A DNA stretch of 22,325 bases. Source: Chromera velia. Lineage: Eukaryota > Sar > Chromeraceae. The notes under the pieces were generated by a model that worked only from the letters and a program-made list of their open reading frames with translations, did not search any database and was not told the DNA's origin. This document shows, piece after piece, positions 8,978-19,992 of the stretch (position 1 is the first letter of the stretch; each line of letters opens with the position of its first letter). The stretch lies in the NCBI GenBank assembly GCA_018398765.1, contig JAHBMJ010000199.1, positions 32,895 to 55,219 on the forward strand, in the 5' to 3' direction. A program made the translations under genes and the position numbers.

Positions 8978-9324
8978 AGACCAGCCTGCCAGAAGGAAGC
9001 AGGCAACAGACGAAATAGTACACGTATAACCAATCCCCTTCTAGCTCTCTTTTCTGAATGCAAGTAGATGGGCAAACGGAGGTACGAACAAAACGTAAAG
9101 AGACAGAGAAACGGGAGGATGGCAGCAAAAAGCCTCACGCACATATATGTTCACACACAATATCATTTATTCACATCTCTTCCTCCTCTTTGGTCTATTT
9201 CAATTCCTTCCCGAAGACTGCATGCGCGTCTCTTCGCTTGTTGCTAGGCTTGTTGGCAATAACACCGTAGATTAACTGAACATACAAGAACAGATATCAA
9301 CAAATGAATGGCACCCGGTCAGAA

Positions 9325-9507
9325 TTATCGGAGGGAGACGCCTGCCGGCATACCATTTGGCTCCACGCAGATGCATGCGCAGAGATGGCTGGCTCCACCA
9401 AGGCCGCCATCCAGGGCTCCCATCAACTCCCGTGCTGCGAAGGCTAGTGCGAGGGGGAAAGGCGATACCCAGAGAACCCAGAAGGCCTCCAAAGCACCGG
9501 TATCCCG
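9325..9507 (-). other. Exon-like GC-rich island, possible terminal exon
   Basis: On the minus strand, the acceptor-like sequence TTCTCCCTGCAG ends at 9508. From 9507 a frame of 60 residues runs to a TAA at 9325-9327. It includes a hydrophobic stretch (FWVLWVSPFPLALAFAAREL) that could be a membrane helix. Three overlapping frames are open here, as is common in GC-rich DNA, so the choice rests on the splice site alone. I recognise no family. Confidence 0.2.
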
Positions 9508-9549
9508 CTGCAGGGAGAAGATGCAGAACGGATGCTAAGACATGCACGG

Positions 9550-10409
9550 GCTGTCCCCTCGTTTTTTCTCTTTTTTTCTTTCTTATTCAACAGACATCTC
9601 TTTTAAGATTTCTTCTCTCTTTGCTCCTCCTCTACTTATTCTTTCTCCGCCTTTTCCAGTCTCTTTTTCTCAAAGGAAGAAACTAGGGATAATCTGAAAC
9701 GTTTTAAAGCAGCAGAAGGAAACGAGAAGGACACAACGAATGAATGCGCCCCCTCGTACGCTCGTACGTTCAGCTACACGAGGGGTCTGACTCCCAAGCC
9801 ACGTACAAAACAAAGCCAAGAGAAGCCGTGAGCAAAGAAAGGTCACTCTTTCAAAGGGAGTTCCAGAAGTTCCGAATGCGCGGCACGTGTAGCGCTCGAC
9901 TTGTCGTTCTCGCAGTCTGCCTCTTTGACGCTCAGCTTTATAATGAGCTCAATCCTTCCCCCAAGTTCAGTGCAGGGGCGCAAGGGCGGTCCCAGGCAGT
10001 CGCAGGCACGCGCAGGCATAAACGCATGGCGGCGGCAATCAGGCAGTCCTCTGCCCATGTCTCAATATAGCTGATGTCGGCTGACGTAGGGGTAGGCAAT
10101 CGACTTCGAGTTCTCATTGACAGAAGGGCTTGGCCATCTCATTAAGCACAAATGCATTTCGTGCGTGTCAGTGGCTGCATAAAGGGAGGGAGGGAAGGGA
10201 CCAAACATATTGCAGACTGCCCCGCTGGTCTCTTTCTATCTCGCCTCTTCTTTCTGTCCCGTTTCATCTCCTTGCTGCTCCTTTCGACACATGAACTCTC
10301 AACTTCGGACAAAAGATGCTCCAGTCACATAGTAACTCAGTCGCTAGTACTTTATATGCTCGTAGCTAGCCTCGATTCGATTCGCCCCCCTAACTCCGAA
10401 GCAACCCCC
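9550..10409. other. No supported gene
   Basis: It contains pyrimidine-rich DNA (9560-9670), a repetitive GCAGGCACGCGCAGGCAT-type patch near 10000-10030, a TATA-like TTTATAAT near 9938, and the C/T-rich tract leading into the duplicated segment. The open frames at 9744-10070 and 10152-10688 are low-complexity or show no recognisable pattern. Confidence 0.35.
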
Positions 10410-11303
10410 CTCTCCCCCTTTTTCCCCCTCTTTCCCTCCCTCTCCCCCCTTCCCCATTGTCCCCCCTTCTCCCCCTTCCCCCATGACCCGCTTTACCCTT
10501 CCCGATCCCTGTTAAAAATTTTGCCGGTGCCGGCGAAAGATGAGGTGGCAGCTGCCGTATGCCCTACTCTGTCTGCTGTGACCCTTCTGCCTCTTTTACC
10601 ATCAAGGGCAGGCTCGATGTTATTTTGTACCCCTTCCTTACTTCCCCTCCTTCCTACTCCAGGCTCGCCACATTGGGTTCCGGAGTAGAAGGCCTTCCCC
10701 GGCTGGCATACCGGCCGTCACTACATTGGTCCATGTGGTATGCCGCCATCCGTCCCTTCTATCTGTTTAACATGCAAGCAGAGTCTCGTACACCCGATCA
10801 AACGGCCACTCATTGAATAATCCACACGACAGACGGACAGCCAGAAGCGACAAGCTTTCTCTCGGAAGAAAGTGACAACCTTGCAGACATATAGGAGAGG
10901 CAAAGGGCGTCTTCTTATGTTTGGACGCTGTCGGAGGACCAGTCCAGACAGACCCAAACACGCTGGAGGCGTTTGCAAGCCACGAGGGTGGTCAGCCTCG
11001 CGCAGACAAGCAAACAACCAACAGCAAAGACAAGTGAAGGTGATCAGCCGACACTCGTCCGGAAGACGGAGACCGACGGAGACAGTTGCAGAATTAAAAG
11101 GCAAGAAAAGCACTCTACTGGCCATTTGGGTTACAATCTGCTTATAGGTGGCATTCTCAATGAAATTAAGCTCCTCGAAGTCCCAAGCAACACCAAGTAA
11201 CGTCTCTACCATCGGTTTTGGTGACCTCTAACAATCTTCGGGCTCTTCACCCAAGGACAAAGGCAAAGTCCAGGATCAGACTCGAAAAAGATCTCCAAAA
11301 GAT
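10410..11303. repeat. 894-bp duplicated segment, copy 1
   Basis: It matches 11305-12198 at a constant offset of 895 wherever compared, and all open frames in the two copies translate identically. It starts in a C/T-rich tract (about 10405-10482) and ends at the single N. The N exactly at the junction and the lack of divergence argue for an unmerged contig overlap. Confidence 0.95.
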
Positions 11304-11304
11304 N
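11304..11304. other. Single N: assembly join
   Basis: This is the only ambiguous base in the window. It separates the end of copy 1 from the start of copy 2 and probably marks a scaffold join of unknown true length, including negative (overlapping contigs). Confidence 0.9.
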
Positions 11305-12198
11305 CTCTCCCCCTTTTTCCCCCTCTTTCCCTCCCTCTCCCCCCTTCCCCATTGTCCCCCCTTCTCCCCCTTCCCCCATGACCCGCTTTACCCTTCCCGA
11401 TCCCTGTTAAAAATTTTGCCGGTGCCGGCGAAAGATGAGGTGGCAGCTGCCGTATGCCCTACTCTGTCTGCTGTGACCCTTCTGCCTCTTTTACCATCAA
11501 GGGCAGGCTCGATGTTATTTTGTACCCCTTCCTTACTTCCCCTCCTTCCTACTCCAGGCTCGCCACATTGGGTTCCGGAGTAGAAGGCCTTCCCCGGCTG
11601 GCATACCGGCCGTCACTACATTGGTCCATGTGGTATGCCGCCATCCGTCCCTTCTATCTGTTTAACATGCAAGCAGAGTCTCGTACACCCGATCAAACGG
11701 CCACTCATTGAATAATCCACACGACAGACGGACAGCCAGAAGCGACAAGCTTTCTCTCGGAAGAAAGTGACAACCTTGCAGACATATAGGAGAGGCAAAG
11801 GGCGTCTTCTTATGTTTGGACGCTGTCGGAGGACCAGTCCAGACAGACCCAAACACGCTGGAGGCGTTTGCAAGCCACGAGGGTGGTCAGCCTCGCGCAG
11901 ACAAGCAAACAACCAACAGCAAAGACAAGTGAAGGTGATCAGCCGACACTCGTCCGGAAGACGGAGACCGACGGAGACAGTTGCAGAATTAAAAGGCAAG
12001 AAAAGCACTCTACTGGCCATTTGGGTTACAATCTGCTTATAGGTGGCATTCTCAATGAAATTAAGCTCCTCGAAGTCCCAAGCAACACCAAGTAACGTCT
12101 CTACCATCGGTTTTGGTGACCTCTAACAATCTTCGGGCTCTTCACCCAAGGACAAAGGCAAAGTCCAGGATCAGACTCGAAAAAGATCTCCAAAAGAT
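11305..12198. repeat. 894-bp duplicated segment, copy 2
   Basis: It starts right after the N in the C/T-rich tract and continues without a break into unique sequence at 12199. The partial minus-strand gene at 12030-12452 crosses its right border smoothly, so this copy keeps its natural right flank, while copy 1 keeps the natural left flank. Confidence 0.95.
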
Positions 12199-12452
12199 GA
12201 TTCCAGGCAGCTTGGAATACAAGGGGACGCTGAATTCCCCCACTTACGGTCTTTGCCTGACCACGCCTATATTGTTGCAATCGGCTTTCAACTGTTGCGC
12301 AAAAGGATAGGTCTGATCTCCATCACAGAAGGTACACGAGAATCGATACTCATCGAGCTGAGCGTTCATCACAATGCTTTGTCCCTCCTGTCCGGCCACA
12401 TTATGGCGTCCACTAGGGCGTTCAGAGAGAAGGTAAAGCGAGGATAAGAACG
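12030..12452 (-). CDS. Partial two-exon gene, unknown product
   Basis: Exon A (12452 down to 12248, 205 nt) lies between a pyrimidine-rich acceptor (CCTTCCTTAG) and a consensus donor GTAAGT (12247-12242). Its one open phase gives about 68 residues including YRFSCTFCDGDQTYPFAQQL. A 127-base intron ending TTAGAG joins exon B (from 12120) in phase, continuing as SPKPMVETLLGVAWDFEELN and then ENATYKQ. Exon B's end at 12030 (donor GTAACC) is a guess. The CTFC pair and a later Cys suggest a metal site or disulfide, but I do not recognise the family. Upstream and downstream exons are not identified. Exon B also lies in copy 1 of the duplicated segment (about 11135-11225) without exon A, as expected if the duplication is artificial. 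The model rests on splice signals and phase agreement only. Confidence 0.38.
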
Positions 12453-13019
12453 CTAAGGAAGGTTAAGAGAAGAAACGTGAGCAACACTAACTCAAGCAAC
12501 ACCTTACAGGTTCACGTATTACTAAACCAGGTCTCAATCTTATTTTGACTCTCAGAGGTCCTATCAAGCTTTGTCTTCAGACTTCCGATTCTATAGATTC
12601 AATATAATTCAATGACTTTGGCTGACGTACTTCAACTCAAACCTGCCATAGGATGTTGCTCAGACAACATGTTGCTAAAGAGGCCATGTAAACGTAGACT
12701 TGCATGTATACGCAGAGCTTTGAGTACGACACGTACAGACAAACTACGTATACGTGCAGCGGCGGAGCATGGCGTCAGCATGCGGGCTCATTCAGATACA
12801 GCATATGCGAGGGTCCAAAAGGCGGTGCCACAGGATAGGACTCCATAAAACAATTAAGCAGGAAAACTTTTCAGATCTTTTTCAGGTTGGTGTTGTGACA
12901 GAACATAATAGGAGGCAAACCAGATACTAGAAAAGGCCGTCAAATACTGTATGCATTCCTCTTTCAAAGTTGTACGTGGCAGTTGTCTATCCATTGGCTA
13001 GGCTATAATTGAAACATAA
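12453..13019. other. No supported gene
   Basis: A 78-codon plus-strand frame (12612-12848) has no recognisable pattern and no context. Upstream exons of the minus-strand gene may lie here, but I could not place them. Confidence 0.3.
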
Positions 13020-13690
13020 ATTCTTTAATCTTCCTTACAAAACCAGGTTAAATTCTCTAAGAATTTACTGAAATTTTTAAAAAAATTACTAACTAGCTTA
13101 TTAAGCGGATTATTATTAAGCGGAATTTAGTTAATTTCTAGGTTAATTTACCGTGCAATCTGCTTAGAAAAGCTTTTAGAGAATTTAAAATTATAGATTC
13201 TACACAAACAGATTTTACGCGTAGACTCAGCCCTTAGCCGATTTGTCTGGAATTTTTTGTACTGATCCCGAAGTTAGAGGGGTCTGGGACCCCTAAATAA
13301 CCTTAAACAGCCACTTTTAAAATTGTTTCTAATGAGTTCCTAATAGTTCCTAACCATACATCAACCCTTAAAAACACTTTAATAAGCCTCCAATATGCTA
13401 TTTACACTAGCTGATCCTGAAGTTAGTCTATGTAGACAAATTGGCTAGGTTAATTCTGAGTCCACACGTAAAAGTAAATCCTATCATATTCTAATTTTCC
13501 AGCTTAATTGCTATCAAAAGTAATTATAATTAAGAGTTGGGAAATTTAAAATTATAAATTCCTGGTCATGGAATTCAAAATTCAATTCGATGCATGTAGA
13601 ACTTGAATTCACTTGAGTAGATTCCACGGTAATTTCATTAAAATCCTTTGAATTCTCTCTAGAATTCTTTAGTAAATTCTATGATAGACT
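13020..13690. other. AT-rich noncoding block with small repeats
   Basis: The block is rich in AATTC, TTAATT and AAATTT words. CTGATCCYGAAGTTAG occurs twice (13262-13277, 13411-13426), 149 bases apart. A perfect hairpin AGGGGTC-tgg-GACCCCT lies at 13278-13294, next to the first copy. TTAAGCGGA is duplicated near 13100-13122. It resembles the AT-rich block at 6121-7090 and may be decayed mobile-element DNA. No coding sequence was seen. Confidence 0.45.
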
Positions 13691-14617
13691 ATTAGGATGG
13701 AGGTTGGCTAGCGTTGAGTGATTCACAGAGATTGACATACACGTGCCCGGTATAATTAACCTGGTAACACGAGTCCTAGGACTGTCAAAGAGGGAATAAC
13801 AAGAAGAGAGAGGCTTCAACCAGTTGGATACACTTCGATCAGAGCAAGTAGAAATAGTTGTTTCCACTCGTCGCGGCTGAGTCAGATGTGACCTCCGAGT
13901 CTTTCCATACGCGGACTTAGGAGACTTCTTTTCTTTCTGTTGTTCTCCCCCTTCACCACATCTTTTCATCATAACCTTTTCCGTTTATTATTTGCTCTTG
14001 TTCACTTTCTTCCTTCCAACTCGCCTTTTTCTCTGCTCTCCTCTGCTGTGCTTCTCCTGCCTCTTCACCAGGCCCCGCACTTGTACCCTAGCTTGTACCG
14101 TCTCGCCTGTTTGTCCTCTTCCCGCTCTCTTTGGTGTGCAAACCTAATCGGCTGCTTCCCGATCTCGGTTCATACCCACACACCTTCCTGCCCTCCGACT
14201 GTCTGAAGGACGGGCACAAAGAAACACCAACCCTCCCTTTACGGCGCTATCCACGACTTCCTATAAACAAAAGAAGATCACTTTTTGCGATTAATAATAG
14301 AGTGAAATATGTAACAAAAACTAAGTCTTCTTCTCCCTCCACGGGTTTGTCTGCCGCAATTGACTGAAGAAAGGGTAAAAAGAGGGAGAGATGTTACTTT
14401 TTAGAAAAAAAAAAAAAACGAAATCTGCAGAGTTCTTCTCCTTCGTTTTTTTCTTTCTGGGCAAGAAAAACGGTGAACAAAGGAAGGAAGCAGGGAACAA
14501 AGAAGTGGCAGAAGAAAGAACAGTAGGGTGGAGAAAGGAACGAGGACATAAGAAAGCAAGTAACAAACATTGGTTGTCAGAATGAACAGACAGAGCACAT
14601 TGCTGTGCACTTAGACA
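13691..14617. other. No supported gene
   Basis: The stretch has a pyrimidine-rich section (13925-14120) and a purine-rich one (14360-14580) with a 14-base A run at 14405-14418. Frames on both strands are compositionally biased. This would be downstream of the CDC48 relic, but I found no match to the CDC48 C-terminal tail. Confidence 0.35.
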
Positions 14618-14635
14618 CCCACACCCACAAACACC

Positions 14636-14687
<52 letters not shown>

Positions 14688-14724
14688 CATACACATACAC
14701 ATACACACAAACACATACACACAT

Positions 14725-14737
<13 letters not shown>
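14618..14737 (+). repeat. (CA)n array with CATA interruptions
   Basis: CACACC, CATA and CACA units run straight into a GA array. Thr/His and Val/Cys frames over it are translation of the repeat. Confidence 0.95.
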
Positions 14738-14769
<32 letters not shown>

Positions 14770-14800
14770 GAAAGAGAGAGAGAGAGAGCTAGAGAGAGAT
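14738..14800 (+). repeat. (GA)n array
   Basis: GAGA units with small interruptions (ATCGAAA, GCTA), adjoining the CA array. All frames over it are repeat translation. Confidence 0.95.
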
Positions 14801-14873
14801 GAAAGGAGATAAATCCACGGAATCCGATATGCTCATAAAGAGATGGAAACATTGAGTCAAATATATGACTTAC

Positions 14874-15909
<1,036 letters not shown>

Positions 15910-16032
15910 CTGGCGGAGAGAAAGGAAGACGAGGGACAGGGGAGGGGGAGAAAGCGACACATAAGGGGTGACATATACATGTAGGCAAAGACACGCTAAT
16001 GATGGCACACATCTTACGCATTGATTCAAAGT

Positions 16033-16179
16033 CACACACACACACACACGCACATGCACATGCATACACATATTCATACGCACGCACGCACACACGCACG
16101 CCCACCCGCCCGCCCACGCCCATGCCCACGCCCACATATACAGACACATGCCTATACACACATACACACACACACACAT

Positions 16180-16242
<63 letters not shown>

Positions 16243-16273
16243 TATATATACACACACATACACATATACATAT

Positions 16274-16315
<42 letters not shown>

Positions 16316-16333
16316 ATACATACACACACACAT

Positions 16334-16398
<65 letters not shown>

Positions 16399-16430
16399 TA
16401 CACACACATACATACACACACACATACACA

Positions 16431-16468
<38 letters not shown>

Positions 16469-16479
16469 TATACATATAC
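16033..16479 (+). repeat. Long compound (CA)n/(CATA)n array
   Basis: About 450 bases of CACACA with CACG, CATA and TATA variants. All three plus frames give Thr/His and all minus frames Val/Cys/Tyr strings, so the long frames over this part (up to 271 codons) are not proteins. It lies between the CDC48 relic and the exon at 16818-17023. Confidence 0.97.
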
Positions 16480-16817
16480 TGAGAGACTTTGAGAGGGGGG
16501 GAGAGATGAAGAGAAGGAGAGACAGACTATTATAGACGGACAGGCAAACAGTGAGACTGTATGTTTTAAATTTCTTTTTCTTTTTTCTTGTTTCTCCTCC
16601 ATGTAGGAAACAAAACAAGGATTTTAAAAAGGAAAACTAAAGAAAAGCAAACTAAAAGGACAGACAGATGGATAGAGAGACAAGAAGTTGCGTCATTCAA
16701 ATCCTTCCCTCTCCTTTCTTTTCTTCCCTCCGAGTAGTACTTACGAGAGCACAGCTCTTTCTTCTCTGCAATGAAACACTGTATCATGCTGTTATAGAAA
16801 CAATCACTCGTGCTCAC

Positions 16818-17023
16818 CTCCTTTCCCACCACGTTGAAATTCATCTAGATGATCATCTTGAGGGTCTCGTTGACGTTGATGTGCTTCACTCTGAGCAAAG
16901 TCGCAGCTTCCCGCAGGAACTGGACCGAGTCGTTCAGGACGGCGAAGAAGTTCTTCAACTTTTTGATGCACATTACCGGCGGGACCGGAAACAGAAGGTC
17001 CTTCGCCTTCCAGACCTCCGTAT
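16818..17023 (-). pseudogene. Exon-like fragment, unknown product, one in-frame stop
   Basis: The exon is bordered by a good acceptor (CCCCTGGTGCAG ending at 17024) and a donor (GAG|GTGAGC at 16817). One phase reads TEVWKAKDLLFPVPPV, then KKLKNFFAVLNDSVQFLREA, a TAG after LKMII, then MNFNVVGKE. A preceding exon ending at 17327 before GTAAGT would join in phase (ISLQRPAIHLGL then D-TEVW). The sequence looks like a real helical protein, but it does not match CDC48 or anything else I recognise. Its end phase does not fit the CDC48 relic's first exon. The single TAG could mark a pseudogene, a sequencing error, or a wrong phase, because a second frame (16804-17046) is fully open. Confidence 0.35.
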
Positions 17024-17326
17024 CTGCACCAGGGGAGGAATATCAAAAATTACACTACACGCACATATTCTGGTACGAAAAGAAGAGACGCTCTACCGAT
17101 GGACCGCCCTGATAAGGCAAAACAAACATGTATGAGGCCATACGCTTGCACATTGATGCAAGTGTGTGTATTAAGAGTTGAAAGGCAGAGAGAAATACAG
17201 AGACCAAACTGGGGGCACTCAAGAAGACACGCACAAATGAAGCCCGGGCAAATGCACATGAGACCACAGAGGCAGACAGAACTGGACTAAAAACGTACAC
17301 GATGACGATTTGGGGGATCGACTTAC

Positions 17327-17390
17327 CCAGTCCCAGGTGGATGGCAGGTCTTTGCAAGGAAATCAAAAAGAAGAGCCGGGATGGCGGTTT
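17327..17390 (-). other. Possible preceding exon (donor at 17326)
   Basis: A consensus donor CTGG|GTAAGT (17326-17321) ends a short open stretch that joins in phase with the exon starting at 17023. The upstream limit was not determined. This is weak evidence from a splice motif and phase alone. Confidence 0.2.
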
Positions 17391-18503
17391 TCGATTTCTT
17401 TGCCCCCTTTTAGCCGGCGCCTGACACCTCCTGTGACCGCTTCATGCTTCGTGTACTACCTGCCGATCTTCTATCTGTCAATTTAAGTGTTCACGCAAAT
17501 TAATCGCGAAGTCGAACTGAAAGTGACAGAACACCTTGAAACCGACAGCACAGTTTTAACTCCATATTGTTCTATCCCAGCAGCCTATCACCAAGTTACC
17601 CAGGGACTTTTTTCTCTCTTTCTCCCTTTCTTGGACTTCCTACTTGCCGTCTCGTTAGTATTAATCTGCTCGCAATTCAGTCTTCACACCTGAGTAAGCG
17701 ACAGAGCGCAATATCCATTTGTGACTGACTGTGACTAAATTAGCCTAACAGCCAGACTCAGCTGCTGTCTTCACAGACTTCTTGGAGGCTTTTCTGATTT
17801 AAATTCTGAATCTGTGAGGAAGAAAGATATGGATTCAGATATTAATATATAGCAAATTTTATCACACTTTGCCCATTTTGTGGTGGTCCGCGCAAGCAAA
17901 AAATTGAGTACAGGCAATTGCGGGGCCACGAGCTTGACCGAGCTCGACTTGTTTCATCACATGCATGCAAATTAAACTGCATGCATACAATAATCAGATA
18001 TACATAACTCTCCCAATCAGTGAGTTTAAAAGAATGAGTCTTCCTTCAGATGTCAAGTAGTGATTCTGTACATTGCAAAGGCTCCATAAGTATAAAACAG
18101 ATCCTGATGCATAGAACAGAACCAAATTCTATCATTTTTTTTTTTTTTAATAAAGAATGATGAAGATAGACAGTAGGCAGAGCTAGTTTTATGGCTGGGC
18201 AAACTGGCGAATGTCTTTTTTCCAATATTACAGCCCTGTCCGTGACTTTGCTTATCCTGCTCTCTTATTGAAAGAAGGGAAACATAGAAGGACGTAGAAG
18301 TAGGACAGAAGTTCTTGAAACAATAGTTTTTGTTCCAATTCAACAGCTTGTCAGTTGGTCGCTTGAAGAGCTTGTTTGTCAGCAGCCTATCTCTTCCTTT
18401 TCTCTTCCTTCTCCTTCTAAAGTTCCCTTGCACTAAAACAAGAGGAGTCTTAGTTGTGAGCTGCGGGGGCACATCATCATGGGGAACATGGAACGGTAAC
18501 TCT
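17391..18503. other. No supported gene
   Basis: TGCATGCA occurs twice 16 bases apart (17962-17969, 17978-17985). A T run lies at 18134-18147. A 139-codon minus-strand frame (18053-18472) is Lys/Arg/Ser-rich without a recognisable domain. Confidence 0.35.
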
Positions 18504-18641
18504 CGGAGTGTTCCAAGCTTAGGACCTAAAATCGGACTGTATTTTACGGAGTATATTTTCGGAGTGTGTCAATCGGAGTGTGTCTATTGGAGTGTATATA
18601 AGCGGAGTGTCACACAAGCTAGACTTATTATCGGAGTGTGT
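18504..18641 (+). repeat. Degenerate 14-nt tandem array, core CGGAGTGT
   Basis: CGGAGTGT or a one- to two-base variant begins at 18504, 18533, 18547, 18560, 18574, 18588, 18603 and 18632. Spacings are 29, 14, 13, 14, 14, 15 and 29 bases, consistent with a unit of about 14 bases with two units eroded. The other bases of each unit are AT-rich and variable. One inter-core segment contains TATATAAG. Confidence 0.75.
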
Positions 18642-18660
18642 TCTCTAAATTAAACCACCT

Positions 18661-18695
18661 ATGATTTTTTTTTTCAAAAAAAAAAAAAAGAATCA
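18661..18695. repeat. Imperfect A/T hairpin (ATGATT...AATCAT)
   Basis: An ATGATT plus T run is followed by an A run, G and AATCAT. The arms pair over about 15 bases with one extra base. A long T run follows directly. It lies just downstream of the 14-nt array. Confidence 0.6.
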
Positions 18696-18837
18696 TTTTT
18701 TTTATAACTTGAAGTAGGTAGCTTGGTTTATTCTTTAGATTTTCTAGGGAAAAAAGTTTATGGAAATCTATCTTTATAATTTTTTAATTCAGTTTTTATA
18801 TGATAAGTGTGACTGTACATATGTCTCTCTATGTTTT

Positions 18838-19416
18838 TTAGCGTCTTCTGATTCCCTTAGCACAACCCCTTCCTCTTCTCAGACTCGCTTTGCCCTGATC
18901 CCAATCTTGATCTTCATCATGATCATCTGATAACAAGGCATTTTTTGACTCGCTATCAACAGTCCATTGTGATCTCTTCTTTTTTTGTGCTTTTACTTGC
19001 GCCATTTCCTTTTTCTTTTCATGTTGTTTGCTTTTCTCCACAGTTGCCTTCTCTTTCGGCAAAAAACCAATCAACTCACCTTTTTACACCCAAGACCCTT
19101 CATTGTATTTCTACTTTACTTTATATTTTTTCTTCCTTCCTTCTTTCCTGGCTACTAGCAACTTTTTGACTACCCATACTTCTTGGTTCTTGCCATCTTT
19201 TTCCAGAGACTTTCTCACTTCATTTGGATAAATGATGTGCTACCCGGTTGTGCCTCGTTGTACCTGGTAGCAATCAAGTTGTTTTATTTTTTCCAGTGTT
19301 CTCATTCTATCTCCTACTCTGTATGAGTCTTGAGACCTATATGTTGCTCTGCATTGCTCTGTACTATGCTTTCTGCTCTTGTGATCCTTCTTTGTAGAAC
19401 AATGAACAACCAGAAC
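18838..19416 (-). pseudogene. Chromodomain-like relic with basic/acidic tail
   Basis: One minus-strand phase from 19416 to the stop at 18838 gives a protein-like sequence broken by three stops (19240-19242, 19111-19113, 19084-19086). Parts in order: a region with YRVGDRMRTLEKIKQ, then VWVVKKLLVARKEGRKKKYK with VK-stop-KYN and GSWV, then a charged tail with a Lys-rich part and an acidic patch (SDDHDEDQDWDQ). The middle fits a chromodomain (VEKILDxRxxxGKKxYLVKWKGY...WEP), a methyl-lysine reader also found at the C-terminus of some retrotransposon integrases. The TAG at 19111 falls exactly where the conserved Trp (TGG) of VKWK is expected. An upstream TAA lies inside a consensus donor GTAAGT (19420-19415). 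Origin as mobile-element integrase tail or host chromatin protein is undecided. Confidence 0.45.
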
Positions 19417-19420
19417 TTAC

Positions 19421-19886
19421 CAGGACCTGTCTTAGGCGCGGTGGCCGATTAGCCTCCGCACGAGCAGGCAGCTCTCCATGAGCTTGCTGCGCAGCTCATG
19501 CAGGCAGGGATTGGGGGGGCGGGAATCTAGGCAGGAATGCAGACTGCCTTTAACGAAGGGTTCAGGAGGTAGAGTCCTACAAGCGCGTCTGTCTAGGTCC
19601 GGTGTGTGTGGTGCACAAAGTGGTTTTCTGTTTTTGGCAGATGAGTAAATGAAGTGCTCCAGTTTCAACTCTACTACTTGCAGGACCATACATAGGACGT
19701 GTGCCCCCAACACTATCACTGATTATAAAAAAATCTTCTAGATAAATCTAATTTGTCTTAGTATAGCTCACGTGGCCTCTACATCACCTATTTTTGGTGT
19801 GTATCACCTTTATTTGCATACGTTGGTACCACCAAAATCCGGAGTGTGTACCACCATTGCTGGAGTGTCAGGTTTCCTAAATATTG
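19421..19886. other. No firmly supported gene
   Basis: A minus-strand frame (19432-19719) ending in ELRSKLMESCLLVRRLIGHR has no recognised family. CGGAGTGTGT and TGGAGTGTCA (19840, 19861) repeat the core of the 14-nt array, 21 bases apart. Confidence 0.3.
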
Positions 19887-19992
19887 GGGACCAGAAAGAA
19901 TTTATACGCACACGCCGAGCGATAAAGAAAGCGCAAGGCGGGACCAGAAAGAACTTATGCGCGCACGCCGAGCGATAAAGAAAGCGTAAGAC
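19887..19992. repeat. 53-bp tandem duplication
   Basis: Two adjacent copies (19887-19939, 19940-19992) start GGGACCAGAAAGAA and share CACGCCGAGCGATAAAGAAA. They differ at a handful of positions, mostly transitions, so the duplication is not very recent. Confidence 0.88.

Noticed and set aside
8680-9144. 154-codon minus-strand frame
   Set aside because: Its core is an Arg-Glu run from the CT microsatellite, and its ends show no domain or conserved pattern.
10152-10688. 178-codon plus-strand frame
   Set aside because: The middle is a Pro/Ser/Phe run from the C/T tract, and there is no recognisable domain.
10721-11212. 163-codon minus-strand frame in the duplicated segment as a whole protein
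   Set aside because: Only its first part joins well to the exon at 12248-12452. The rest looks noncoding and probably starts after an intron donor.
16804-17046. The exon at 16818-17023 as the end of CDC48 domain D1
   Set aside because: Alignment by eye with the conserved end of D1 gives only scattered identities, and the splice phase does not match the relic's first exon.
16668-17135. 155-codon plus-strand frame
   Set aside because: It is antisense to the exon-like 16818-17023, which has splice borders. The plus translation shows no pattern and starts in repeat-like sequence.
18134-18147. T run as the poly(A) tail of a second minus-strand retroelement
   Set aside because: No convincing target-site duplication was found. 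The best candidate was an 8-base word near 19306, which would cut through the chromodomain relic.
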